56,592 nt of DNA from Nitrosomonas sp. (GTDB lineage: Bacteria > Pseudomonadota > Gammaproteobacteria > Burkholderiales > Nitrosomonadaceae): assembly GCA_017879645.1 (NCBI GenBank), contig JAAEXZ010000009.1, positions 1-56,592 on the forward strand. Direction: 5' to 3'. The notes under the pieces were generated by a model, which searched no databases, had not been told where the DNA came from, and worked only from the letters and a program-made list of their open reading frames with translations. This document shows, in pieces, positions 25,368 through 33,668 of this stretch. Numbering within the stretch: the stretch's first letter is position 1; every line of letters starts with the position of its first letter. The position numbers were made by a program, and so were the translations under genes.

Positions 25368-25494
25368 CGTGTGCGACTGGATTCATCCAGCCGTCATTAA
25401 ATCCAGAACAGGGAAGGGAATTTTATCATGATCGGGTCAACGCATGATGTGCGTTATGGCTATTGATTCGGGGGAAGCTGACGATACCGGGGAG

Positions 25495-26925
25495 TCAGGC
25501 TGACAGGATGCTTTTTCCCCAGGCTTCGAGGGCATCCAGAATTTCGGCAGCCTGAGGGCGGACGGGAGCGGATTCCCGCAATCTTGCAATTTCTGAGGTG
25601 AATCGGTGTACGGTCATATGAATCCCTTCCGGTTGAGTGAGTCGCGCAATACAGTGTTGCTGCCAGCGTTCCGATTCGTCGGTCGTCAATGTTTCAGGCC
25701 AGTTGCGGGCGCGATAGCGAAACAGCAGTTCGGGCAATCGTGAATCGTGAAAATCAAAGCATGAGGTTGCCAGGTCCTGCGGTGAGGCGCGACGGACTTG
25801 AGCGGAGTAGTATTGATCGGTCTGATCGAAAAAACCATCGTACAGCGCACTATCGACATCACCGGCCGGTTCGAATGTCTGGCTGGAATAAGCGGTGGCT
25901 ACCCGCTCAAAAAAGTCGGGATGAGCGAGTAATGTTTGCCAGTTACGATGGCAAGAATGCAGATCCATTCCGATGCGTTCCGCTGTTTCATCGTCCAGTG
26001 TGTTTCTGGGTGCCAATGCCGGGCATTTGTTGGTTTTGATGGCTTTTACCGGTAATCGCTGTGTACCTTCGGGCAAGGCGTCCTGGCGTGTGAACAGTAA
26101 TTGATGCAGATCTGCACTGTCCAGTGATAGAAATGCCTCCGGATCGTGGCGCAAGTCGTATACCAGAACGCTGTTGCTGTTACCGGGTTCGGTGATGAGT
26201 GGCATGACCAGTGAAGTGCAGCCATTCTGTGCAGGATACATGCGTGTGGTATGCACCACCGGATGATGGCTGGACAGATTGAGCTGACTGGCGGTTTTGC
26301 GCTTGTCGCGCAACTGGAACAACCAGTCGTACAGGCGGGGTTGCTGTGCCCGCAGCAAACGCGCCAATGCAATGGTGGCTCGGACATCGGACAGGGCATC
26401 GTGTGCGACGTCATGAACCAGTCCGTTTGCAGATGTCAAATCTTCCAGGCGGAAGCTGGGTTGTCCGTCAGCGTGCTGTGGCCAGGTGATGCCGTCCGGG
26501 CGCAGTGCATAAGTCATGCGTGCCAGATCAATGATGTCCCAGCGTGAATTGCCATGCTGCCACTCGCGTGCATAGGGTTCATAGAAGTTGCGGTACAGCG
26601 TGAAACGCGTGACTTCGTCGTCGAATCGCAAGGAATTGTAGCCGGCGCCGCATGTTCCGGGGTGTGACAATTCGGCATGGATGCGCTTGATGAACTTGAC
26701 TTCCGGCATGCCCTGTTGCTCCGCAAGCTGGGGTGTGATGCCGGTGAGCAGGCAGGCTTCGGGATGCGGCAGATAGTCGCGCGCAGGCTTGCAATATAAA
26801 ACCAGCGGATCACCGATCTCCTGCAGTGCCTCGTTGGTTCGGATGCCGGCAAATTGTGCAGGCCGGTCGCGTTTGGGATCGGCACCAAATGTTTCGTAAT
26901 CGTGCCAGTAAAATGTCATCGGCAT
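25495..26925 (-). CDS. sbcB: Exodeoxyribonuclease I
   Basis: ExoI (476 residues from the ATG at 26925, matching the length of the E. coli enzyme) degrades single-stranded DNA 3' to 5' in recombination and repair. The DEDDh exonuclease core is visible: Asp and Glu in WHDYETFG at the N-terminus, then LRFDDEVTRFTLYRNFYEPY, and HDALSDVRATIALARLL with the catalytic His and Asp. A C-terminal ExoI-specific region (about 200-476) includes FRYRARNWPETL. The frame extends upstream to 26988, but the family N-terminus starts at MTFYWHDYE. It is divergent from the RidA-family gene. Confidence 0.95.
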   Translation of the reverse strand: MPMTFYWHDYETFGADPKRDRPAQFAGIRTNEALQEIGDPLVLYCKPARDYLPHPEACLLTGITPQLAEQQGMPEVKFIKRIHAELSHPGTCGAGYNSLRFDDEVTRFTLYRNFYEPYAREWQHGNSRWDIIDLARMTYALRPDGITWPQHADGQPSFRLEDLTSANGLVHDVAHDALSDVRATIALARLLRAQQPRLYDWLFQLRDKRKTASQLNLSSHHPVVHTTRMYPAQNGCTSLVMPLITEPGNSNSVLVYDLRHDPEAFLSLDSADLHQLLFTRQDALPEGTQRLPVKAIKTNKCPALAPRNTLDDETAERIGMDLHSCHRNWQTLLAHPDFFERVATAYSSQTFEPAGDVDSALYDGFFDQTDQYYSAQVRRASPQDLATSCFDFHDSRLPELLFRYRARNWPETLTTDESERWQQHCIARLTQPEGIHMTVHRFTSEIARLRESAPVRPQAAEILDALEAWGKSILSA

Positions 26926-27040
26926 AGTTGGGATGATCGGAAGTTTGAGGTTGAACAAAACTCGCTTTGCAAGTGTCTTGGGCTGCAATTATAGTGCTAT
27001 CTTACGCAAAAAATTTTGAACACATACAAGGAAAAGCAAG

Positions 27041-27430
27041 ATGGCAAGAAAACTGATCAGCTCGGGCTCAACTTTTGAAAAGGAAATCGGCTATTCACGC
27101 GCGGTAGTGGAAGGGAACTGGATTCTGGTGTCGGGTACGACCGGTTTCGATTACAGCAAGATGACCATTTCCGACGATCTGCTGGAGCAGGCCGAACAAT
27201 GCTTCAAGAATATCGAAACGGCATTGCAGCAGGCTGGTTCAAGTATGAAGGATGTGGTGCGGGTGACTTATGTGTTTCCCAAGGCAGAAGATTTTGAGAA
27301 GTGCTGGCCGGTGATGCGTAAATATCTGGGCGAGGTTCGGCCATCGGCCATGATGCTGGCCGCAGGACTATCCGATCCGCGCATGAAAATCGAGATTCAG
27401 GTTACGGCCTATCGGGCGGATGCAGTATGA
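27041..27430 (+). CDS. RidA/YjgF family protein
   Basis: This 129-residue protein belongs to the small trimeric Rid family, whose members hydrolyse reactive enamine/imine intermediates. Recognisable segments are VSGTTGFDY, QAEQCFKNIETALQQAGSSMKDVVRVTYVF and the C-terminal MKIEIQVTAYRAD. The active-site Arg of true RidA (in the PARS segment) seems displaced: the equivalent region reads RPSAMMLAAG. It may therefore belong to a non-RidA subfamily with another substrate. AAGGA precedes the ATG. It is divergent from sbcB and converges on the VanZ-like gene. Confidence 0.9.
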   Translation: MARKLISSGSTFEKEIGYSRAVVEGNWILVSGTTGFDYSKMTISDDLLEQAEQCFKNIETALQQAGSSMKDVVRVTYVFPKAEDFEKCWPVMRKYLGEVRPSAMMLAAGLSDPRMKIEIQVTAYRADAV

Positions 27431-27483
27431 CGATCGTGACACCGAATCAGCCAGCGAGTCAGTCGATTTATTTCACTGTTTTT

Positions 27484-28509
27484 TCAGCGCACTGATTTCT
27501 GGTGTTGTCTGATACGGTTGAATAAGGTCATGAGTATCAGACCACCGAACCCTCCGGCAACGTCGATCAGGCTGTCGGTTACCAGCGGGGAACGGTTGCT
27601 GATGAACAGCTGCGCCAGTTCCGTGCCGGTTGCCAGCAGAATCAGGATGAGCAGATGGATGAACCAAGGTTGTTTCATCGTGGCTTTCAGTACCAGACCC
27701 AACAGGAAAAATACAACGACATGCCATACCTTGGACAGATCCCACGGTACGAGTGCTTTGAAAGCTGGATGCTCAGCGTGTATCTGTGTGGTGACTTCCT
27801 CAGAAATCTGGTTCTTGATTTTGCTTGGCAGCGTGGTTCCGATGATGATGGATGCGAAGGCGAATGCCAATGTCAGTCGCATCAGAAAGGTATGGCGGCT
27901 AATCGATAAGCAAGTACCGAGCAGCAGCAGGAAAAGTAGACCCCAGGAAATCAGCAAGCCCGATTGGATCCAGACATAGGTCGGATGCTCAGACACGGAC
28001 GCAAGGTGTATGTTTTTGAGTTGCAGTGATCCCGTCGCATGACTCAATTCTGCCAGCACACGGATGTGCTGCGTGTCGGGCGCAACGGTAAAGTAGGTGC
28101 GATGATTTTCCCAGGGCTGGGTTCCGCTCAGGGAGATCGCCGTGATCGGCAGATCCCAGCGATTCCTGTGGCCGTTGTGCTGTACCAGCAGGAGTCTTGC
28201 CTGGTGCCAGGGTCTGGTTCCGGCAACGACTGCTGTACTGCGTGCATCGGCGGACAGCATCAGTATGGTGCCCGGTGCAATGGGCGCAATATACTGCACG
28301 ACGCCGGTATCGACCTGAGCATCAGTAGAGTGCAGTGTGATTGTGCCGTCTTCGATATCGATGCGGCCAGCTTGAGTCGTTCGGGCACTCCAATTCCCGG
28401 TTAGCAGTTCGCCACCATCCGGCAGATAAGGGGGGATCCATTCGTGCAACAGCAGTGTTGCACATGTCATGATCAGGAAAAGGATGCCATGTGTTTTGAG
28501 TGTAGGCAT
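27484..28509 (-). CDS. VanZ-like membrane protein with extracytoplasmic beta domain
   Basis: This 341-residue protein has an N-terminal membrane segment (ILFLIMTCATLLL). About 150 residues of predicted exported beta-rich sequence follow, with a jelly-roll look (GRIDIEDGTITLHST, TILMLSADARS, LQLKNIHLASV). Four to five C-terminal membrane helices then form a VanZ-like domain, with the conserved acidic/polar run TELAQLFISNRSPLVTDSLIDVAGG. VanZ proteins are linked to glycopeptide tolerance in Gram-positives, but the family is widespread and mostly uncharacterised. The added beta domain suggests ligand or carbohydrate binding at the cell surface; this is inference. It is convergent with the RidA-family gene. 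Confidence 0.8.
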   Translation of the reverse strand: MPTLKTHGILFLIMTCATLLLHEWIPPYLPDGGELLTGNWSARTTQAGRIDIEDGTITLHSTDAQVDTGVVQYIAPIAPGTILMLSADARSTAVVAGTRPWHQARLLLVQHNGHRNRWDLPITAISLSGTQPWENHRTYFTVAPDTQHIRVLAELSHATGSLQLKNIHLASVSEHPTYVWIQSGLLISWGLLFLLLLGTCLSISRHTFLMRLTLAFAFASIIIGTTLPSKIKNQISEEVTTQIHAEHPAFKALVPWDLSKVWHVVVFFLLGLVLKATMKQPWFIHLLILILLATGTELAQLFISNRSPLVTDSLIDVAGGFGGLILMTLFNRIRQHQKSVR

Positions 28510-28642
28510 ATGCGTACGACCTGAGTGTCCGGGACAGGATTGAAACCGTATGATGAGTCGGGTCAGTTAAGCGTATTTCAGGCAGAGTCGTCAAGCACTG
28601 TGTCGATCATGCATATTTTTAGCACTTCGATGACAATTCTGG

Positions 28643-29170
28643 TCATCCAGTCGTGACAGGGGATTGCAGCGCCATCTGCAGGGCAGCGTGCCAGACAGAC
28701 CTTTTTTCTTCCAGAGATAGTCGGGCATGGGCCGGACTGGTGGAGGGCAAGCGTGTCAGTTTGAAGATCGAGGTATCGCAGGTTGAGGCGACATAACGTC
28801 TGAAGGATGCTTCGGCCTTGCCACCGTTGAAGAAAATATGCGTAAGGGCAGGTTGTGTGGCGAAAAAAGACTGAAAGTCGTTGATAATCTCGCTACCGGC
28901 TTCGATGCCGGTATCCAGACTGCCCGTGCGTTTGCAGGATCTCAGTACATCCCAGAGTGCGATCGGGGATGATTGCAAGGCTGAAATCCGTGCGGCATAG
29001 TCTGCATCGGGATGGAGTTGCAGCCATGCCGACAGGATCGGCCAGAAAGCGTTGCGCTGATGCGCGTAATATTGTCCCGCTGCCAGGGATGCCTGGCCCG
29101 GCATGCTGCCCAGAATCAGGATCTGGGCCTGACGCCCTGCAATGGGCGCAAAACTGTAAATGGTTGACAT
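28643..29170 (-). CDS. DNA-deoxyinosine glycosylase (uracil-DNA glycosylase superfamily)
   Basis: This 175-residue protein belongs to the uracil-DNA glycosylase superfamily. Motif 1 reads ILGSMPGQASL and is followed by QYYAHQRNAFW, the signature of the family-6 hypoxanthine/deoxyinosine glycosylases. The second motif near the C-terminus is LPSTSPAHA. It would excise deaminated bases in base-excision repair. It is the last gene of a tight minus-strand run, starting 15 bases after the phosphoglycerate-mutase-like gene ends. Confidence 0.88.
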   Translation of the reverse strand: MSTIYSFAPIAGRQAQILILGSMPGQASLAAGQYYAHQRNAFWPILSAWLQLHPDADYAARISALQSSPIALWDVLRSCKRTGSLDTGIEAGSEIINDFQSFFATQPALTHIFFNGGKAEASFRRYVASTCDTSIFKLTRLPSTSPAHARLSLEEKRSVWHAALQMALQSPVTTG

Positions 29171-29185
29171 GACGCAGACCGGCGA

Positions 29186-29929
29186 TCATTCAAGATGATC
29201 GAGATAATAATGGCGAACGGAACTGGACTGTTGCTCGAGTTCGTAAACCAGAGGCCGACCGGTTGGCATTTTTAGCGCCATGACCTGAACCGGGGTGAGA
29301 TCATCCAGCAGCATCATCAGGATACGCAGTGTATTGCGGTGCGATACGATCAGTATCCGTTTTCCAAGCTGTATCTGCGGCTTGATCGTTTCGTGCCAGT
29401 ATGGGCTGATTCGCGCATGCGCTTGCTGCATACTTTCACCCAGCGGCAGTTCGTTCTGACCGATTTCAGCATAGCGGGACTGGTTACCTGGATAGCGTGG
29501 ATCCAAATGACTCAGAAATGGAGGAGACGCATCAAATTTGATTTGGCAGCCGAGTAAGGGCCAGATGCCGAATCGTTTGATGGCTGCCCAGCGCTCCATG
29601 CCTTCCAGTGCGCCATAATGCCGCTCATTGAGGCGCCAGTCCTCAATGACTGGGATGTCCAATTGCATGGATGACAGCACGATGTGCGCGGTGGTCTGGG
29701 CGCGTTGCAATACCGATGTGAAGCATAGGTCGAACGTGTAACCTGCTTGTTTGAGCAGGAATGCCGCTTGTTCGGCTTCCTTTTCACCTTTGAGGCTGAG
29801 TGGTATGTCGCTCCAGCCGGTCAGTTTCTTGTCGCGATTCCAGATGCTTTGACCATGGCGCAATAGCACCAGCCTGTTGACACCGTCGGGATGGTTAGAG
29901 GAACGATCGGATGAGAATACCTTGAGCAT
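29186..29929 (-). CDS. 2,3-bisphosphoglycerate-dependent phosphoglycerate mutase-like protein
   Basis: This 247-residue member of the histidine phosphatase superfamily has dPGM layout. Catalytic elements are present: RHGQSIWN with the phospho-His, LTGWSD, the Arg in LQRAQTT, ERHYGALEG and the second His in SHRNTLRILM. The stretch after ERHYG departs from glycolytic enzymes (WAAIKRFGIWPLLG where KYGEEQVKIWRRS is usual), and AHGNSLR is SHRNTLR, so its substrate may not be phosphoglycerate. The ATG at 29929 shares one base with the desaturase stop (TGATG), so the two are translationally coupled. It could still be the cell's gpmA; a second copy elsewhere would settle it. Confidence 0.85.
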   Translation of the reverse strand: MLKVFSSDRSSNHPDGVNRLVLLRHGQSIWNRDKKLTGWSDIPLSLKGEKEAEQAAFLLKQAGYTFDLCFTSVLQRAQTTAHIVLSSMQLDIPVIEDWRLNERHYGALEGMERWAAIKRFGIWPLLGCQIKFDASPPFLSHLDPRYPGNQSRYAEIGQNELPLGESMQQAHARISPYWHETIKPQIQLGKRILIVSHRNTLRILMMLLDDLTPVQVMALKMPTGRPLVYELEQQSSSVRHYYLDHLE

Positions 29930-30996
29930 CAGGTGTGCTGTTGATGTGATGCTTCGTGAGCCGCGGATTCCTGCCAGATTTGTCGCAGGGCGGGCCACAG
30001 GCCATTGCGCAGTGTTTTGATGTACTGCGAGTTGTCGGTCAGATTATTGATCAGGCGGCGTTGGGCCTTGCCGAGGTTGTGGTAGGGCATGCTCATGAAT
30101 AAATGGTGCGTGGCATGGTAGCGCAATCCAACCGGTGCCCACAGCGGTGTAACCAGAAAATTGCCGGGAATGTTGATGGAGTCGAGATATTGTTCCGGTA
30201 AAGTCATCTTGTGATCGCCAGGATTGCGGTAGGCATGCGCGGCAAGTGTGCGCAAGGAATTGAGAATGAAGACGGTTACTGCCGTCAGATACCACAGGAT
30301 CAGTACCGAATAGGGCAGTACGCCCGACACGACCAGTGCAATGATGCTGGCACCGAATAGGCAAGCTCCCATTTCCTGTTGGCGCCAGTTGTTGTCGTTA
30401 CGGATGGCATTTTCGCCGCGCCGGTATGCGGGGTCGATGGTTAGCGAGGAAGCGCGCTCCCAGACGATTTTACGCAGCGGAGGTATCAGGTACGACAGCG
30501 GTGTCAGCACGACGAAACGCAATGCCAGCAAGGGTGGAATCAGAAAGGACAAAAGTACGTACACTACCATTTCTGCTGGCTTGCGGGTTGCAAAAGGCAG
30601 ATATTCGCCATCAGCGGTTGTGCCGTAGACATCTGGTTTGTGGTGATCGTTATGTACGCCATCGTAGGTGAACGAGGGAATCATGAAGGGAATGCCACAA
30701 ATGACATTCCAGACCAGCCGGAAATTCCGGAATGTGCCCTTTTTGAGATGCGCCAGCTCATGAACGAAGATCGCCGAACGATACAGTGCCAGTACGGCCA
30801 CGATAAAACCGCCTAATTGCCACAGCGATAAAAAAGGGGAAAACAGTGCGGTTAGAAAAGCAGCCCAGCCCAATGTAATATGGAACAGGAAGTCGGTCCA
30901 GTAAATCCAGGGATTGGGTGTCATCAGATCGCGTACCAGATGATGTGCTTCACGCAGTGGAAATTCCTTGATATAGGGGGCTTGGGGGTCGCTCAC
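29929..30996 (-). CDS. Membrane fatty acid desaturase-family protein
   Basis: This 355-residue integral membrane protein has the three histidine clusters of the di-iron desaturase/hydroxylase family: HELAH near residue 85, HNDHH near 122 and HATHH near 300. Hydrophobic pairs lie between them. Start is a GTG at 30996 with a weak AGAAAG upstream; no ATG in frame fits better. It would introduce a double bond or hydroxyl into an acyl chain or a related lipid. It lies between a HIT gene (15-base gap) and the mutase-like gene (1-base overlap), so lipid modification is likely linked to those activities. Confidence 0.9.
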   Translation of the reverse strand: MSDPQAPYIKEFPLREAHHLVRDLMTPNPWIYWTDFLFHITLGWAAFLTALFSPFLSLWQLGGFIVAVLALYRSAIFVHELAHLKKGTFRNFRLVWNVICGIPFMIPSFTYDGVHNDHHKPDVYGTTADGEYLPFATRKPAEMVVYVLLSFLIPPLLALRFVVLTPLSYLIPPLRKIVWERASSLTIDPAYRRGENAIRNDNNWRQQEMGACLFGASIIALVVSGVLPYSVLILWYLTAVTVFILNSLRTLAAHAYRNPGDHKMTLPEQYLDSINIPGNFLVTPLWAPVGLRYHATHHLFMSMPYHNLGKAQRRLINNLTDNSQYIKTLRNGLWPALRQIWQESAAHEASHQQHT

Positions 30997-31011
30997 TTTC
31001 TTTCTCGCATG

Positions 31012-31470
31012 TCATTCGGGCCAGCAGGATCGCAGTTGTTGCAGGATATGCTGGTTGATCGTGCTGTCAGTTTGATTGGGTTCACCCAGATTGGGCACGC
31101 CAGGCCATCCTGCATCGACAAATACCATTCCGGCAAACGACTGGGGTCCGGCGTATCGTGGCAGGACATGGAAGTGTACATCCGGATCGATCATCATGAG
31201 CATCAGGTAGTTGATCCGGTTGTATTGGAATGCCTGGGTCAGAGCGGCTTCAATGTGTCGCGTCACAGTGGCCAATTCGGTAAAACTGTCGGGGCTCAGT
31301 TGTGAAAAGGATGTGACCGGTTCGTGTGCCGCCAGGACCAGTGCACCGAGAGTCACCTGCGCCGGGCGGAGCAGGACGGTCCAGTGCTGGTAACTGTGGA
31401 TGATCGTTTGCGGTGCACCAAACTTGCGCATGGTGGCGTTGAAATCGGTAAAGGCAGGTTGATGGGTCAT
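31012..31470 (-). CDS. HIT-family nucleotide hydrolase/transferase
   Basis: This 152-residue protein starts at the ATG at 31470, four bases after the nucleotidyltransferase stop. Near residue 108 it has the HIT signature in the form DVHFHVLPRY. The first His of the HxHxH triad is Asp here, while the middle (nucleophilic) and last His are kept. Upstream residues VLLRPAQVTLGALVLA and FNATMRKF fit the core HIT fold. Members split or transfer nucleoside monophosphate groups. Given its neighbour, a role with nucleotide-activated head groups or sugars is possible, but that is inference. Confidence 0.85.
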   Translation of the reverse strand: MTHQPAFTDFNATMRKFGAPQTIIHSYQHWTVLLRPAQVTLGALVLAAHEPVTSFSQLSPDSFTELATVTRHIEAALTQAFQYNRINYLMLMMIDPDVHFHVLPRYAGPQSFAGMVFVDAGWPGVPNLGEPNQTDSTINQHILQQLRSCWPE

Positions 31471-31474
31471 AGTG

Positions 31475-32236
31475 TCACAGATTGAAGATGATGCCGGCAC
31501 GTGCCAGATCTTCGATAAAATCGATCTCGCACCAGCGAAAACCGCTCACCGAGCAGGCCCGGACCAGATGCTGCTTGGCAAGGCGGTCGATAATCGATAA
31601 ATACCAGGATTTCAATTCAGCCGGATGGCGCAATGCTTCCTCAACAGACTGACGAAACAGGAGTGCGCCCTGCTCACGAAAATAAAGCAGACCGATAGAC
31701 TCCGCATTGACTTGATGGGGCGGTACGATTTTACTGACTTGTTGCACCCAGCCCTCAGTATCCAACTGTACTTTCATATCGTCGGCATCGTAGGTATTCT
31801 TGTAATCCACGCTCAGTGTAATGGCCGCTGGTGTTGAATTCAAGACTTTCATCAGCAGCGCGGATTCGATGACGGTGTCGCCGTTCAATAGCAGGAAGCT
31901 GCCATTCATTTCGTCGCGTGCGATCCAGCAACTGGCCAGATTGTCTGCTACTTCATAAAACGGATTGAAGCGTGTTTTGATATCGGGATGAGCGGCATAG
32001 CGCTGCTGGAGCAGGGTTTCTATCAAATCAGCTTTAAAGCCGGTGATGATGGTAATGTGATCGATGCCGGCTGTAAGCAGCGCGTCGATTTGTCGCGATA
32101 GTACCGGTTGATCGGCGACCGGTAGCAGGCATTTTGGTGTGTTCTCCGTTAGCGGTAACAGCCTTCGCCCTTGTCCGGCGCTGAGGATGATGGCTTTGAT
32201 CGGAGTCGCGGATGAAGATGGATGATCATGCGTCAT
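31475..32236 (-). CDS. Sugar/choline-phosphate nucleotidyltransferase
   Basis: This 253-residue protein has the nucleotidyltransferase (GT-A like) fold. The N-terminal nucleotide-binding loop reads ILSAGQGRRLLPLTENTPKCLL, with the product-binding stretch FNPFYEVADNLAS and the metal Asp in LLNGDTVIE. A C-terminal Asp pair lies in GFRWCEIDFIEDL. Short length and the NPFY..A.NL.S segment are closest in style to LicC-like phosphocholine or related alditol-phosphate cytidylyltransferases. It is first in a run with HIT, desaturase and mutase-like genes. The exact substrate cannot be read from the sequence. Confidence 0.85.
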   Translation of the reverse strand: MTHDHPSSSATPIKAIILSAGQGRRLLPLTENTPKCLLPVADQPVLSRQIDALLTAGIDHITIITGFKADLIETLLQQRYAAHPDIKTRFNPFYEVADNLASCWIARDEMNGSFLLLNGDTVIESALLMKVLNSTPAAITLSVDYKNTYDADDMKVQLDTEGWVQQVSKIVPPHQVNAESIGLLYFREQGALLFRQSVEEALRHPAELKSWYLSIIDRLAKQHLVRACSVSGFRWCEIDFIEDLARAGIIFNL

Positions 32237-32341
32237 GTTGGTTTGATAACGGGACGAACAAAGGCATCCCGATGGCTAGTATGGGTTGAATGGAAACGTC
32301 ATAGTGCGGCATTGTAACGAAGTTTGGTGCGAGGGCGCGGG

Positions 32342-33502
32342 TTATTGAAAGGAAAGACTGCTCATTTGCTTTAATTCGGTAACGATGCGTTGTGTGGCAT
32401 GCAAAAAGTCATCGATCTGCTGCATAGTGTTGTCCCGCCCCAGGCTGACGCGTACTGCGCATCGTGCCAGCATCGGATCGACCTGCATGGCGCCGAGCAC
32501 ATGGCTTTGCCCAGGATTGACACTGGAACAGGCGGCGCCGGCTGCGACGGCGAATCCGGCTTTGTCCAGTTTCACCACTAGGGTGTCTCCCTCGATTTCC
32601 GGTAAGGCAAAGTAACAGGTATTGGGAATGCGTGTGGCTTCGCGTCCGAAAATCGTTGCGCCCATACCGATCAGGCCTGTTTCCAGTCGATCGCGCAAAC
32701 CGGAAACATGATGCGTCGTTTCAGCAGTGCGTGCCTGTGCGAGCGAGCAGGCCACCCCAAAGCCGACAATCGCGGGTACGTTTTCGGTACCCGAGCGTAA
32801 ACCGTTTTCATGTCCACCACCATAAATCAATGGTTTCAACAACAGGCGCTTGTCAACGATTAGTGCGGCTGCACCCTTGGGACCATTGATCTTATGTGCC
32901 GACAAGGTCATGGCGTGCACATTCAGGGCAGCAAAATCAACCGGTATCTTTCCCAATCCCTGAATGGCATCGGTGTGAATGTAAGCGCCATGCACACGCG
33001 CCATTTCGGCAATGGCAGCGACATTTTGGATCACACCGGTTTCGTTGTTTGCGAGCATGACTGAAACGAGCCTGGGTGGATGTTGCTGCAGGGCAAGTCC
33101 GGCTGCCTCTACATCCACCCGCCCGGCAGGATCGACGCAAAATTGCTGCAGATTCCATGGTTCACCGCTGCGGCGGGACAAAGCCTGTGCCGGTTTGAGA
33201 ACGCAGGGGTGCTCGATTGCGCTGATGAACAAGTGTCCCGGTTTGAGATTATCGGCTGCGCCGCGTATGAACAAATTGTTGGCTTCCGAGCCGCCACTGG
33301 TAAAAATGACCTGTACTGGCTGCACACCCACAGCTTCAGCGACTTGCCGGCGTGCTTGGTCGATGGCACGGCGAGCCTGAATGCCGTAGCCATGCCTGCT
33401 CGATGCATTGCCGAATTCCTGCTGGAAATAGGGTAGCATGGCATCCAGTACGGCATCGTCTATGCGGGTGGTGGCATTGTGATCGAAATAGACTGAAGAC
33501 AT
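32342..33502 (-). CDS. Cysteine desulfurase, NifS/IscS family
   Basis: This PLP enzyme (386 residues from the ATG at 33502; an earlier ATG at 33526 is possible) removes sulfur from cysteine as a persulfide for Fe-S clusters or thio-cofactors. It shows YFDHNATT, FTSGGSEANNL, the PLP Lys in SAHKINGPKG, and the catalytic Cys loop GAACSSVNPGQSHVLGAM. No scaffold gene (iscU, nifU) is adjacent, so it is a stand-alone NifS-like copy. It is followed 105 bases later by the nucleotidyltransferase gene and preceded by the glycosylation cassette. Confidence 0.92.
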   Translation of the reverse strand: MSSVYFDHNATTRIDDAVLDAMLPYFQQEFGNASSRHGYGIQARRAIDQARRQVAEAVGVQPVQVIFTSGGSEANNLFIRGAADNLKPGHLFISAIEHPCVLKPAQALSRRSGEPWNLQQFCVDPAGRVDVEAAGLALQQHPPRLVSVMLANNETGVIQNVAAIAEMARVHGAYIHTDAIQGLGKIPVDFAALNVHAMTLSAHKINGPKGAAALIVDKRLLLKPLIYGGGHENGLRSGTENVPAIVGFGVACSLAQARTAETTHHVSGLRDRLETGLIGMGATIFGREATRIPNTCYFALPEIEGDTLVVKLDKAGFAVAAGAACSSVNPGQSHVLGAMQVDPMLARCAVRVSLGRDNTMQQIDDFLHATQRIVTELKQMSSLSFQ

Positions 33503-33668
33503 GGGGTGGGGTGCATAGTTTATCAAAGATTCCGATTCGGGATTGTAATCCAGATGTTCATGTCTGGTGAGTAAATTCTTTCCGGATGCGTGTCAATTTG
33601 AAGCGGCCGCATTGCAACTGAATCAAGAGTTGAAAATGCAATAAACGCTTGGATCGGTATTGGGGGAG

